DNA of 46,423 nt from Pseudomonadota bacterium (GTDB taxonomy: Bacteria > Pseudomonadota > Alphaproteobacteria > Sphingomonadales > Sphingomonadaceae): the NCBI GenBank assembly GCA_021794525.1, contig JAJYQP010000021.1, forward strand, positions 1 to 46,423, read 5' to 3'. A model generated the notes under the pieces. The model did no database searches and had not been told where the DNA came from. It saw only the letters and a list, made by a program, of their open reading frames with translations. Shown here one piece after another: positions 9,010-15,584 of this stretch (position 1 is the first letter of the stretch; each line of letters opens with the position of its first letter). The translations under genes were made by a program, and so were the position numbers.

Positions 9010-9040
9010 AGGGCGGCGCTCCTCACCGGAACGCCGCCCT
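9010..9040 (-). terminator. hairpin terminator after rplS
   Basis: A 9-base stem, AGGGCGGCG (9010-9018) with CGCCGCCCT (9032-9040), lies 28 bases after the rplS stop. The minus-strand run of T after it is weak (TTAGCGTTT), while the A-rich stretch before it would give a T-rich tail on the plus strand. A role as rplS operon terminator is the natural reading. Confidence 0.6.
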
Positions 9041-9068
9041 CTCTTTGTTTCGCGAATGCGAAGCGCGC

Positions 9069-9437
9069 TTACGCCTTCGTCGTATTCTCGCGGCGCTCGG
9101 CGATGCGGGCGCTCTTGCCGGTCCGGCCGCGCAGGTAATAGAGCTTCGCGCGACGCACCACGCCGCGGCGGACCACGGTGATGCTGTCCACGATCGGCGA
9201 ATAGAGCGGGAAGACACGCTCGACGCCCTCGCCGAAGCTCATCTTGCGGACGGTGAAATTGCTGTTGATCGAACGGTTCGAGCGCGCGATCACCACGCCT
9301 TCGAAGTTCTGGACGCGCTCGCGCGTGCCTTCGACGACCTTCACGCCGACGCGGACGGTGTCGCCGGCGCGGAAATCGGGGATGTCCTTGCCGAGGTTCT
9401 CGATGGCTTCCGCCTCGAGTTGCTGGATCAGGTTCAT
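9069..9437 (-). CDS. rplS: 50S ribosomal protein L19
   Basis: 122 residues, [20 protein letters not shown] at the start, with the family core [32 protein letters not shown] and the signature [21 protein letters not shown]19 sits at the 30S/50S interface. Length is normal. The ATG overlaps the trmD stop by 4 bases (ATGA), as expected for the conserved trmD-rplS pair. It ends at the hairpin at 9010-9040. Confidence 0.98.
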   Translation of the reverse strand: MNLIQQLEAEAIENLGKDIPDFRAGDTVRVGVKVVEGTRERVQNFEGVVIARSNRSINSNFTVRKMSFGEGVERVFPLYSPIVDSITVVRRGVVRRAKLYYLRGRTGKSARIAERRENTTKA

Positions 9438-10288
9438 TGCATTGGGTCCTGGTCTTCATGCCGCGCGCCAGAGGCAGACTGGACCCGAGCGCCCGTGTGA
9501 CGCTCCCAAAGGTCCGGCCTGCGTAACCGTGTGTCGTGCTCGCTGCGTTGCCTGCGCCACGCCGCGATCTTCGCATGATCCCCCGATCGCAGCACTTCAG
9601 GGATCGTGCGCCCTTCCCATTCCTGAGGTCGGGTGAATTGCGGATATTCGAGGAGGCCGTTCTCGAACGATTCCTCGTGCCCGCTATCGGGCGCGCCCAT
9701 TACGCCGGGAAGGAGGCGAATGCAAGCGTCGAGTATGGCCAGCGCCGCCGGCTCTCCGCCCGAGAGCACGATGTCGGCGAGACTGACCTCCTCGACCTCG
9801 GGCCGGGCCTCGAAAAACCGCTCGTCGAAGCCTTCGAACCGGCCGCAGATCAGCACTATGCCCGGCCCCGCGGCGATCTCGCGAATGCGCTGCTGGGTGA
9901 TGGGGCGGCCACGCGGTGTCATGGCGAGGATGGGTCTCCTTTCCTCCCCGGCTCGCCGGGGAGGGGGACCAGCCGCAGGCTGGTGGAGGGGTTGTCTTTG
10001 CAGGAAGGGCAACCCCTCCACCACTTCGTGGTCCCCCTCCCCATCTGCGATGGGGAGGATTACATGGTCCAGCGCAGCCGCCAGCACATCGGGCTTGAGC
10101 ACCATCCCCGCCCCGCCCCCTGCGGGCGTGTCGTCAACCGTGCGGTGCCTGTCGGTCGCGAAGTCGCGGATCTGCACCGCCTCGCAACGCCAGTCTCCCC
10201 GCTCCAGCGCCCGGCCCGCCAGCGACACGCCGAGCGCTCCGGGAAACATCTCGGGGTAAAGCGTTAGGATGGTGGCGGCAAAACTCAT
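9434..10288 (-). CDS. trmD: tRNA (guanine-37-N1)-methyltransferase with an in-frame palindromic insert
   Basis: 284 residues; TrmD is usually about 230-255. The N-terminus ([13 protein letters not shown]), [47 protein letters not shown] and the knot loop [14 protein letters not shown] are all present, so the SPOUT methyltransferase should be intact. It methylates G37 of tRNAs to prevent frameshifting. Residues about 77-116 are foreign to the family. They are encoded by the palindromic element at 9943-10058, placed between VLAAALDHV and ILAMTPRG, a position likely to be a surface loop. The insert keeps the frame. The ATG at 10288 is only 29 bases from the divergent reductase gene, so the promoter must lie in that gap or inside that gene. 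Confidence 0.95.
   Translation of the reverse strand: MSFAATILTLYPEMFPGALGVSLAGRALERGDWRCEAVQIRDFATDRHRTVDDTPAGGGAGMVLKPDVLAAALDHVILPIADGEGDHEVVEGLPFLQRQPLHQPAAGPPPRRAGEERRPILAMTPRGRPITQQRIREIAAGPGIVLICGRFEGFDERFFEARPEVEEVSLADIVLSGGEPAALAILDACIRLLPGVMGAPDSGHEESFENGLLEYPQFTRPQEWEGRTIPEVLRSGDHAKIAAWRRQRSEHDTRLRRPDLWERHTGARVQSASGARHEDQDPMQ
9943..10058. repeat. palindromic element family A inside trmD (about 116 bp)
   Basis: The element is a chain of hairpins. CCTCCCCGG pairs with CCGGGGAGG, ACCAGCC pairs with GGCTGGT around GCA, GGAGGGGTTG pairs with CAACCCCTCC, CCAC-TTC-GTGG forms a short hairpin, and CCTCCCCATC pairs with GATGGGGAGG around TGC. Outside these, AGGGGGACCA pairs with TGGTCCCCCT, so the whole can fold into a clover-like cruciform. 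A close relative lies in glyS at 43212-43332. In the trmD frame it codes for about 39 residues without a stop. Confidence 0.9.
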
Positions 10289-10317
10289 CGTTTCGCCAAT
10301 GCGGAGGGCACGTCCGA

Positions 10318-11244
10318 ATGGCAAGCAACGAGATCGACGACTGCATCATCGTGGGCGCCGGGCCAGCGGGGCTGACCGCCGCGATCTATCTCGCGCGCTA
10401 TTATCTCAGGATCCGGCTGTTCGACTGCGGCACCAGCCGGGCGAGCTGGATCCCCACCAGCCACAACCACGCGGGCTTTCCCGACGGAATCAACGGCAAC
10501 GACCTGCTCGAACGGATGCGCGAGCAGGCGGCGAAATACGGCGCCTTGCGCGAGCCCAAGCGGGTCACGCACCTGGCGTTGGACGAGGACGGGACGTTTC
10601 GCGTCTGCTGCGGAGACGAGGAGTTTCGGTCGCGCACGGTCCTGCTCGCGACCGGCGTCGTCAATAACCGGCCGGAAGGGATCGACGACCAGCTTCACGA
10701 CCAGGCAGTAGCCCGCGGTCTCATCCGCTACTGCCCCGTCTGCGATGGCTACGAAGTGACTGACAAGCGCGTCGGGGTCATCGGCACGGGCGCGCGCGGC
10801 ACCGCCGAGGCCCAGTTCGTGCGGACCTACACTGTCGATATCACCCTGATCGCGCCCGAGGGCGAACACGTGCTGGCGCAGGAAGACGTCGCGGCGCTGG
10901 AGGATGCGGGTATTCGCCGGATCGCCGGACCGTGTGGCGGCTATGCTTTGGAGAACGGCCAGATCGCCTTCGACACGGTCGAGGGGCGGATGGCGTTCGA
11001 CAGCATCTACCCGGCGCTGGGTTCGGTGATCCGGTCGGGCCTGGCCGAAAAAGCGGGAGCGAAGCTCAGCAAGGACGGCTGCATCCTGACGGACGACCAC
11101 CTCGAGACAACCGTCCCCGGTCTGTTCGCAGCGGGCGACGTAGTAAAGGGGCTAGACCAGATCAGCCACGCGATGGGTCAGGCCGGCGTCGCCGCGACGG
11201 CGATCCGCAACACACTGGCGCGTCAGAAACCGCTTCGGCGTTAG
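10318..11244 (+). CDS. thioredoxin reductase-like FAD/NAD(P)-dependent oxidoreductase
   Basis: 308 residues. The FAD motif [19 protein letters not shown] is at the start, the NAD(P) motif [16 protein letters not shown] at about 150-165, and [11 protein letters not shown] near the end. A redox pair CPVC ([10 protein letters not shown]) stands where thioredoxin reductase has CATC. The NAD(P) Rossmann turn is GxGxRG rather than the usual GGGxSA, so cofactor or partner may differ from true TrxB. It could be a ferredoxin/thioredoxin-reductase-like enzyme. GGAGGG lies 9 bases before the ATG. It is a plus-strand gene placed between two halves of a minus-strand ribosomal operon. Confidence 0.85.
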   Translation: MASNEIDDCIIVGAGPAGLTAAIYLARYYLRIRLFDCGTSRASWIPTSHNHAGFPDGINGNDLLERMREQAAKYGALREPKRVTHLALDEDGTFRVCCGDEEFRSRTVLLATGVVNNRPEGIDDQLHDQAVARGLIRYCPVCDGYEVTDKRVGVIGTGARGTAEAQFVRTYTVDITLIAPEGEHVLAQEDVAALEDAGIRRIAGPCGGYALENGQIAFDTVEGRMAFDSIYPALGSVIRSGLAEKAGAKLSKDGCILTDDHLETTVPGLFAAGDVVKGLDQISHAMGQAGVAATAIRNTLARQKPLRR

Positions 11245-11256
11245 GGTCAGGACCCA

Positions 11257-11640
11257 TCAGTCTCCCAGCGTCCAATTCTCGATTGCGAGTCCGGGAACGT
11301 CGGCGAAATCGGCTTCGTTGTTAGACACCACCACGGCACCGATACTGAGCGCATGGGCGGCAAGCAGCCGGTCGAAACGAGCGCGGCGGAACGGCAGCGT
11401 GGCATAGACGCGGGCGGCGGCCTCGTCGAAGGGGACGACGGAATAGAGCGCGGCGAAAGCTTTCAGCGCATCATCGGTCGGCGGCTTGCCGTTGGCCGTT
11501 CCCAAGGCGAGTTCGGCGAAGGTGACGGCCGACACGGCCACATCGCCGGGCGCGCGCGATTCAAACCGCGGCCGCATCTGCGGGAACTGGCCGGTCAGCG
11601 CGTAGATGACGATGTCGGTATCGAGCAGGTACCGGATCAT
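11257..11640 (-). CDS. vapC: PIN-domain toxin VapC
   Basis: 127 residues. The four acidic residues of the PIN nuclease site are all visible: Asp7 (LLDTDI), Glu43 (VTFAELALG), Asp90 (ARFDRLLAAHAL) and Asp111 (NNEADF). VapC toxins cleave tRNA or rRNA and block translation until bound by VapB. The ATG overlaps the vapB stop by 4 bases, the normal vapBC layout. The stop is 13 bases from the convergent reductase stop. The pair lies within the rpsP-rimM-trmD-rplS region, which suggests insertion there. Confidence 0.92.
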   Translation of the reverse strand: MIRYLLDTDIVIYALTGQFPQMRPRFESRAPGDVAVSAVTFAELALGTANGKPPTDDALKAFAALYSVVPFDEAAARVYATLPFRRARFDRLLAAHALSIGAVVVSNNEADFADVPGLAIENWTLGD

Positions 11641-11915
11641 TCCGCGCGCGTTGCAGCCTCGCGCGCCGCGATCGTGCTCGGGCGCTCATCGAACTCCCGC
11701 AGTTCGCGCGGGATCGGTTTCAGCCAGGGCGCCTTACCCCAAAAACCGCTGACGTCGGTGGTCTTGCGCCGCTCGGGTTTCGCCTTGAGGCGCAATTCGC
11801 CGTCCTCCTCGGTGATGGTCCACTCGCGGTCGGGCTCGACGCCCAGCGCGGCGGGAATGCGGATCGCGACCGAATTGCCCGACTTGAAACTCTTCCCTGT
11901 ATATTCCTTGCCCAC
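11637..11915 (-). CDS. vapB: VapB-type antitoxin (AbrB/SpoVT fold)
   Basis: 92 residues from GTG at 11915. The DNA-binding half shows GKSFKSGNSVAIRIPAALG, typical of AbrB-like VapB proteins, then WTITEEDGELRLKAK. The C-terminal half (SGFWGKAPWLKPIPRELREF) should wrap the toxin active site. GTG at 11915 was chosen because GGAG lies 8 bases upstream. The frame is open 27 codons further but would run across the operator and into rimM. VapB, alone or with VapC, should repress its own promoter at the two GTATATAC sites just upstream. Confidence 0.88.
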   Translation of the reverse strand: MGKEYTGKSFKSGNSVAIRIPAALGVEPDREWTITEEDGELRLKAKPERRKTTDVSGFWGKAPWLKPIPRELREFDERPSTIAAREAATRAE

Positions 11916-11926
11916 GACACGCTCCT

Positions 11927-11969
11927 GTATATACGCAATGTATATACTAAGGCCGAAAGTCCTCGGCAA
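11927..11969 (-). promoter_or_regulatory. vapBC promoter and twin operator
   Basis: Two copies of the self-complementary octamer GTATATAC (11927-11934 and 11940-11947) are spaced 13 bases centre to centre. On the minus strand the upstream copy supplies a -10 (TATATA, 11941-11946). It is preceded after exactly 17 bases by TTGCCG (11964-11969), which lies inside the 3' end of rimM. Transcription would start about 18 bases before the GTG, leaving room for the ribosome site. Two tandem palindromes over the start region are typical of toxin-antitoxin autoregulation. Confidence 0.65.
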
Positions 11970-12531
11970 GCACCAGCCTCTCGGCATCCCATTCATGCAC
12001 GGCGGCGGGGATCAGCGGGACCATGAATGTCTTGCCGTCGGGCGTCTCGATCTCGACGATATCGGTCGCGCCGAAATTCTCGACGGCGCAGACGCGGCCG
12101 ACAACCTCGCCCGCACCGGTGACGACGGGGAGGTCGAGCAGGTCGGAATGGTAGAATTCGCCCTCGGCCAGCGGCGGGAGGGCAGAGCGCGGGACGCTCA
12201 GCACGGTGCCGCGCAGCTTTTCGGCGGCGGTGCGGTCGGACACTTCGGCAAAGCGAGCGATCGCGCCGCCCTTCCCGTCGTCGCGCAGCTTCTGGAGCGA
12301 CAGCGTGCCGTCGTTGAAGCGCTTGTGCGGCTTCAGCGCGGCGAACCCCTCGCCCAGCAGCTTGAGACGGACCTCGCCCGTCACCCCATGCGCGCCGGTT
12401 ACGGCAGCGAGAGGGACAAGCCTTTCAAGCCCCTCCCCGGAAGGGGAGGGGTCGGGTTGGGGCTTATCGGAGCGCGGCGGCACAGCCCCCACCCCCGGCC
12501 CCTCCCCTGAAGGGGAGGGGTGCGTTGGCAT
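11947..12531 (-). CDS. rimM: 16S rRNA processing protein RimM with element-derived N-terminus
   Basis: 194 residues. The RimM core begins at about residue 38 (LAAVTGAHGVTGEVRLKLL) and continues through the PRC-barrel part (GEFYHSDLLDLPVV, GATDIVEIE, MVPLIPAAVHEWD). RimM helps mature the 30S head. Residues 4-34 come from the palindromic element at 12430-12520 and are rich in Pro, Ser and Gly (PSPSGEG appears twice). The ATG at 12531 shares one base with the rpsP stop (TGATG). No ATG, GTG or TTG lies in frame between the element and the core, so the element is probably translated. An internal GTG within it is the only alternative start. Confidence 0.93.
   Translation of the reverse strand: MPTHPSPSGEGPGVGAVPPRSDKPQPDPSPSGEGLERLVPLAAVTGAHGVTGEVRLKLLGEGFAALKPHKRFNDGTLSLQKLRDDGKGGAIARFAEVSDRTAAEKLRGTVLSVPRSALPPLAEGEFYHSDLLDLPVVTGAGEVVGRVCAVENFGATDIVEIETPDGKTFMVPLIPAAVHEWDAERLVLAEDFRP
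12430..12520. repeat. palindromic element family B at the start of rimM (about 91 bp)
   Basis: Two hairpins, CCCCTCCCC-GGAA-GGGGAGGGG and CCCCTCCCC-TGAA-GGGGAGGGG, flank a spacer in which TTGGGG and CCCCCACCCCC can also pair. A related copy lies in glyS at 41934-42050. The element begins 3 codons after the rimM start and is read through in frame. Confidence 0.88.
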
Positions 12532-13055
12532 CAGCCCTCGGCCTGCTCTTGGGTGGTTTCGGCAGCGGTTGCGTCCTCGGTAGCAACCTCCTCGGCCGGA
12601 GCTTCCTCGGCGGGGGCAGCTTCCTCGGCAGCAGCCTCCTCGACGGCGGGCTCGTCAGCCGGAGCCGCAACGGCAGCCTTGGCCTCTTCCTCGGCAGCCT
12701 TCCTGGCTTCCTCGGCCTCGGCGGCCTTGCTCGCCTTCTCCTCGGCGCGTTCCTTGGCCTTTTCGCCCGGCTCCGCCTTCTTCGGATTGTTGCGCGCCGC
12801 GCGTTCCTTCACGCCGGCTGCGTCGAGGAAGCGGGCGACGCGGTCGGTCGCCTGCGCGCCGACGCCTAGCCAGTAGCGGGCGCGGTCCTCGTTCAGCTTC
12901 ACGCGCTCGCCGCTGTCCTTGGGAAGCAGAGGGTTATAGGTGCCGATCTGCTCGAGATACTTGCCGTCGCGGCTGGCGCGGCTGTCGGCGACGACGATGC
13001 GGTAATAGGGACGCTTCTTGGCGCCACCGCGCGAAAGACGGATCGAAACTGCCAT
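12531..13055 (-). CDS. rpsP: 30S ribosomal protein S16 with long acidic C-terminal tail
   Basis: 174 residues. The S16 domain is residues 1 to about 80 ([40 protein letters not shown] is its hallmark region; only part is quoted as family match: [19 protein letters not shown]). After about residue 90 comes a low-complexity tail of Ala, Glu and Lys, then Ala/Glu/Pro repeats ([15 protein letters not shown]). S16 is about 80-90 residues in E. coli, while extended tails are common in alphaproteobacteria. It follows ffh by 33 bases and is coupled to rimM by TGATG. The tail is probably disordered. Confidence 0.96.
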   Translation of the reverse strand: MAVSIRLSRGGAKKRPYYRIVVADSRASRDGKYLEQIGTYNPLLPKDSGERVKLNEDRARYWLGVGAQATDRVARFLDAAGVKERAARNNPKKAEPGEKAKERAEEKASKAAEAEEARKAAEEEAKAAVAAPADEPAVEEAAAEEAAPAEEAPAEEVATEDATAAETTQEQAEG

Positions 13056-13088
13056 TTTACTTTACCTTTCCAAAACAGATAACTGAAA

Positions 13089-14558
13089 TCACTTGTTCTT
13101 CATCAAATCCTGAAGCCCGGGCGGGAGCGCGCCGCCGGAGCCGCCGAGACCGGGAAGCGAGGGTGGCGCACCGCCGCCTCCGCCCATTCCGCCCAAGGCG
13201 CCACCGCCGCCACCGCCGCCGCCACCGAACATGGCGCCGAGGCCCTTCAATCCGCCCATCTTCCTGATCTGCTTCATGGCGCGGCTCATTTCCTGGTGCA
13301 TCTTGAGCAGCCTGTTGACGTCCTGCACCTCGGTGCCGGATCCCGCCGCGACGCGCTTCTTGCGCTTGGCGTTGAGCAGCTCGGGGCGCGCGCGTTCCTT
13401 CGGCGTCATCGAGCCGATGATCGCGTCCATGTGGACGAGCAGCTTGTCGTCCATCCCGCTCGCCGCCATCGCCTGCCTGGCTTTCTTCATGCCCGGCAAC
13501 ATCCCGGCGAGCATCCCGAGGCCGCCCATGTTCTGCATCTGGCGAAGCTGGGTGCGAAGGTCGTTCAGGTCGAACTGCCCCTTCATCATCTTCTTCGCGA
13601 GCGCCTCGGCGTCCTCGACCTTGATGGTCTCGGCGGCGCGCTCGACCAGGCTGACGACGTCGCCCATGCCGAGGATGCGGCCGGCAACGCGCTTGGGATC
13701 GAAGGCCTCGATCGCGTCGAGCTTCTCGCCGGTACCCGCGAACTTGATAGGCTTGCCGGTGACGTAGCGCATCGACAGCGCAGCGCCGCCGCGCGCATCG
13801 CCGTCCATGCGGGTGAGGATCACGCCGGTCAGCGGAACCTCGCCGCTGAAAGACTGCGCGACATTCACGGCGTCCTGGCCGGTCAGGCTGTCGACCACCA
13901 GCAGCACCTCGGTCGGCGCGCTGACGGAGGCGACCGCCTTCATCTCCGCCATCAGCGCCTCGTCGACGTGAAGGCGGCCGGCGGTGTCGAGCAGCAGCAC
14001 GTCGGCGTTCTGCAGGCGCGCGGCCTCGATCGCGCGGCGGGCGATATCGACCGGCTGCTGCCCCTTGACGATGGGAAGGGTGGCGACGCCGGTCTGCTCG
14101 CCCAGCACCGCCAGCTGCTCCTGCGCGGCCGGGCGGTTGACGTCGAGTGAGGCCATCATGGCCTTCTTGCTCTGCTTCTCCTTGAGGAGTTTGCCGAGCT
14201 TGGCGGTAGTGGTGGTCTTGCCCGAGCCCTGGAGGCCGACCATCATCACCACGACCGGCGGCTTGGCGGCGAGGTTCAGGCCTTCCGGCGCCTCGCCGCC
14301 GAGCATGTCGGCAAGCTCGTCGTTGACGATCTTGACGACCATCTGCCCCGGCGTGACCGAGCGCAGCACGTCCGAACCCACGGCCTTCTCGGTGACGGCG
14401 TCGATGAACCGGCGGACGACGGGCAGCGCGACATCGGCCTCGAGCAGCGCGATGCGGATCTCGCGCATCGCCTCACGGACATCGGCTTCCGACAGCGCGC
14501 CACGGCCGCGCAGCCGATCGAAGACATTGCCGAGCCGGTCGGACAGATTGTCGAACAT
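13089..14558 (-). CDS. ffh: signal recognition particle protein Ffh
   Basis: 489 residues. The N domain begins MFDNLSDRLGNVFDRLRG. The GTPase G domain has the P-loop GLQGSGKTTTTAKLG, DVNRPAAQEQL, DTAGRL and TRMDGDARGG. The M domain follows from about 300 with MGGLGMLAGMLPGMKKA and RKKRVAAGSGTEVQDVNRLLKMH, which binds the SRP RNA. It ends with a Gly/Pro/Leu tail containing nine Gly in a row. It targets inner-membrane proteins together with FtsY. The ATG at 14558 is used because it starts the family N-terminus; an in-frame TTG lies 7 codons upstream. No 4.5S RNA gene was found in the window. Confidence 0.97.
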   Translation of the reverse strand: MFDNLSDRLGNVFDRLRGRGALSEADVREAMREIRIALLEADVALPVVRRFIDAVTEKAVGSDVLRSVTPGQMVVKIVNDELADMLGGEAPEGLNLAAKPPVVVMMVGLQGSGKTTTTAKLGKLLKEKQSKKAMMASLDVNRPAAQEQLAVLGEQTGVATLPIVKGQQPVDIARRAIEAARLQNADVLLLDTAGRLHVDEALMAEMKAVASVSAPTEVLLVVDSLTGQDAVNVAQSFSGEVPLTGVILTRMDGDARGGAALSMRYVTGKPIKFAGTGEKLDAIEAFDPKRVAGRILGMGDVVSLVERAAETIKVEDAEALAKKMMKGQFDLNDLRTQLRQMQNMGGLGMLAGMLPGMKKARQAMAASGMDDKLLVHMDAIIGSMTPKERARPELLNAKRKKRVAAGSGTEVQDVNRLLKMHQEMSRAMKQIRKMGGLKGLGAMFGGGGGGGGGALGGMGGGGGAPPSLPGLGGSGGALPPGLQDLMKNK

Positions 14559-14820
14559 TGCTGCGCTCCAAAACCTCAACTGCCGGACGAAATGTCCGAA
14601 ACGCGAAAAACGCCGGCGGACGAAACCTCGTCGGCCAGCGTTGCGAGCGTCAATCCGATGCCCGACTTATTTCAAATCCATTTTGCCGTATTTTGTCTCG
14701 CAGCGCAGGCGAAAATGGTGGTTGCGAGTGACCCGGCGCGCAGCGGCCTCAATGGCCGTGAGCACCGGAAGCGCTCGGAACCGCCATTTGCAGCCCGCCA
14801 CGGGCGAAAAGACGGCGAAA

Positions 14821-14896
14821 TGGTGGAGCCTAGCGGGATCGAACCGCTGACCTCCTGCATGCCATGCAGGCGCTCTCCCAGCTGAGCTAAGGCCCC
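14821..14896 (-). tRNA. tRNA-Ala (anticodon GGC)
   Basis: The 76-base gene starts GGGGCCTTAGCTCAGCTGGG and ends with encoded CCA. The anticodon stem CCTGC/GCAGG holds the loop ATGGCAT, giving anticodon GGC for alanine codon GCC. The T-arm GGTTCGATCC is standard and the acceptor stem GGGGCCT/AGGCTCC pairs with a G-T wobble. It stands alone between ffh and the FYDLN gene. Confidence 0.96.
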
Positions 14897-14909
14897 GTAT
14901 CCATTACCC

Positions 14910-14931
14910 GGCAACCCTTGGGGAGGTTGCC
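14910..14931 (-). other. hairpin just upstream of tRNA-Ala
   Basis: GGCAACC (14910-14916) and GGTTGCC (14925-14931) form a perfect 7-base stem ending 13 bases before the tRNA 5' end. It may belong to the precursor leader or be a remnant terminator. No T-run follows it. Confidence 0.35.
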
Positions 14932-15001
14932 AGCGAGGCGCGCCCCCTAAAAGGCACGCCCCGAAAACTCAAGAGGGTTTTTCAATCGCGACAAACCCGG
15001 T

Positions 15002-15089
15002 CCGTTCGTATCGAGCGGAGGACGCAGTCCGTAGTCGAGATACCCTCACACCGCCGCGAACGTGTCTCGACTTCGCTCGACACGAACGG
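15002..15089. repeat. REP-like palindromic element family D, copy 1
   Basis: The ends CCGTTCGTATCGAGCG and CGCTCGACACGAACGG are inverted copies with one mismatch. Inside, TCTCGACTTCGCTCGA repeats the same motif. A second copy lies at 41463-41526 and is shorter in the middle. This copy carries about 20 extra bases (GAGGACGCAGTCCG, itself partly palindromic). It sits between tRNA-Ala and the end of the FYDLN gene. Confidence 0.82.
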
Positions 15090-15115
15090 GCATGTGTGAT
15101 CGTTAGGCGAGAAAA

Positions 15116-15442
15116 TCAGCTCTCGTGATCGGAATCGTCGTCATCCTTGCTGATGCCGAGATCGTCGTCGGTGTCGAGGTCCACGTCCGCGTCGGCGGTC
15201 GCGTCATCGTCCTCGATATCGTCGAGATCGTCGTCATCGCCGCCCAGATCGCTGTCGGCATCGACGTCCTTCTTCTTCTTCTCTTCCTCGTAGGGAATCG
15301 GCTGCTTGGACTTCAGCACCGGCTCGGGCGTCCAGGTTTCGCCGCATTCGATGCAGGCGACCGGGTCTTCCTTGCCAAGATCGTAAAAGCGCGTGCCGCA
15401 CTTGGGGCAGGTGCGCTTGGTGCCCCATTCGGGTTTGACCAT
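15116..15442 (-). CDS. TIGR02300 family (FYDLN) zinc-ribbon acidic protein
   Basis: 108 residues. The first 35 residues form a zinc ribbon with ligands Cys12, Cys15, Cys30 and Cys33 around the signature RFYDLGKEDP. A lysine patch (EEEKKKKD) follows. The last 45 residues are almost entirely Asp, with some Ala, Val and Glu, and are surely disordered. The family is restricted to alphaproteobacteria and its function is unknown. Here the signature has Gly where FYDLN has Asn. The ATG at 15442 was chosen because the ribbon starts right after it. It is divergent to aroA, about 140 bases apart, an arrangement often seen in related genomes. Confidence 0.9.
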   Translation of the reverse strand: MVKPEWGTKRTCPKCGTRFYDLGKEDPVACIECGETWTPEPVLKSKQPIPYEEEKKKKDVDADSDLGGDDDDLDDIEDDDATADADVDLDTDDDLGISKDDDDSDHES

Positions 15443-15584
15443 GTGTTTCCTCAGGCAATGCTGCCCGCGAGGTAATCCCGGGGGCATGAATTTCACGGGG
15501 TATTGATGGGAACCGGCAAGACCGGACTCAACAGCGGCGCGCGCCTTGCCAGAAGCCACCCCCGCTGTCAAAGACCCGCGCCGC

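Noticed and set aside
6632..9010. A 792-codon open frame on the plus strand opposite the DPP4-type gene
   Set aside because: It is the antisense of a clear peptidase gene. The protein has no family motif and is rich in Arg, Ala, Val and His, as expected of an antisense frame in GC-rich DNA.
9434..10288. trmD as a pseudogene because of the insertion
   Set aside because: The element is a whole number of codons with no stop, and all conserved TrmD blocks on both sides are intact.
13089..13230. Poly-glycine run at the end of ffh as a phase-variation tract
   Set aside because: It is a run of mixed GGN codons, not a homopolymer, and slips would stay in frame. Such Gly-rich tails are usual for Ffh in this group.
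14592..14885. A plus-strand frame across tRNA-Ala
   Set aside because: It runs through a clear tRNA gene and shows no protein similarity.
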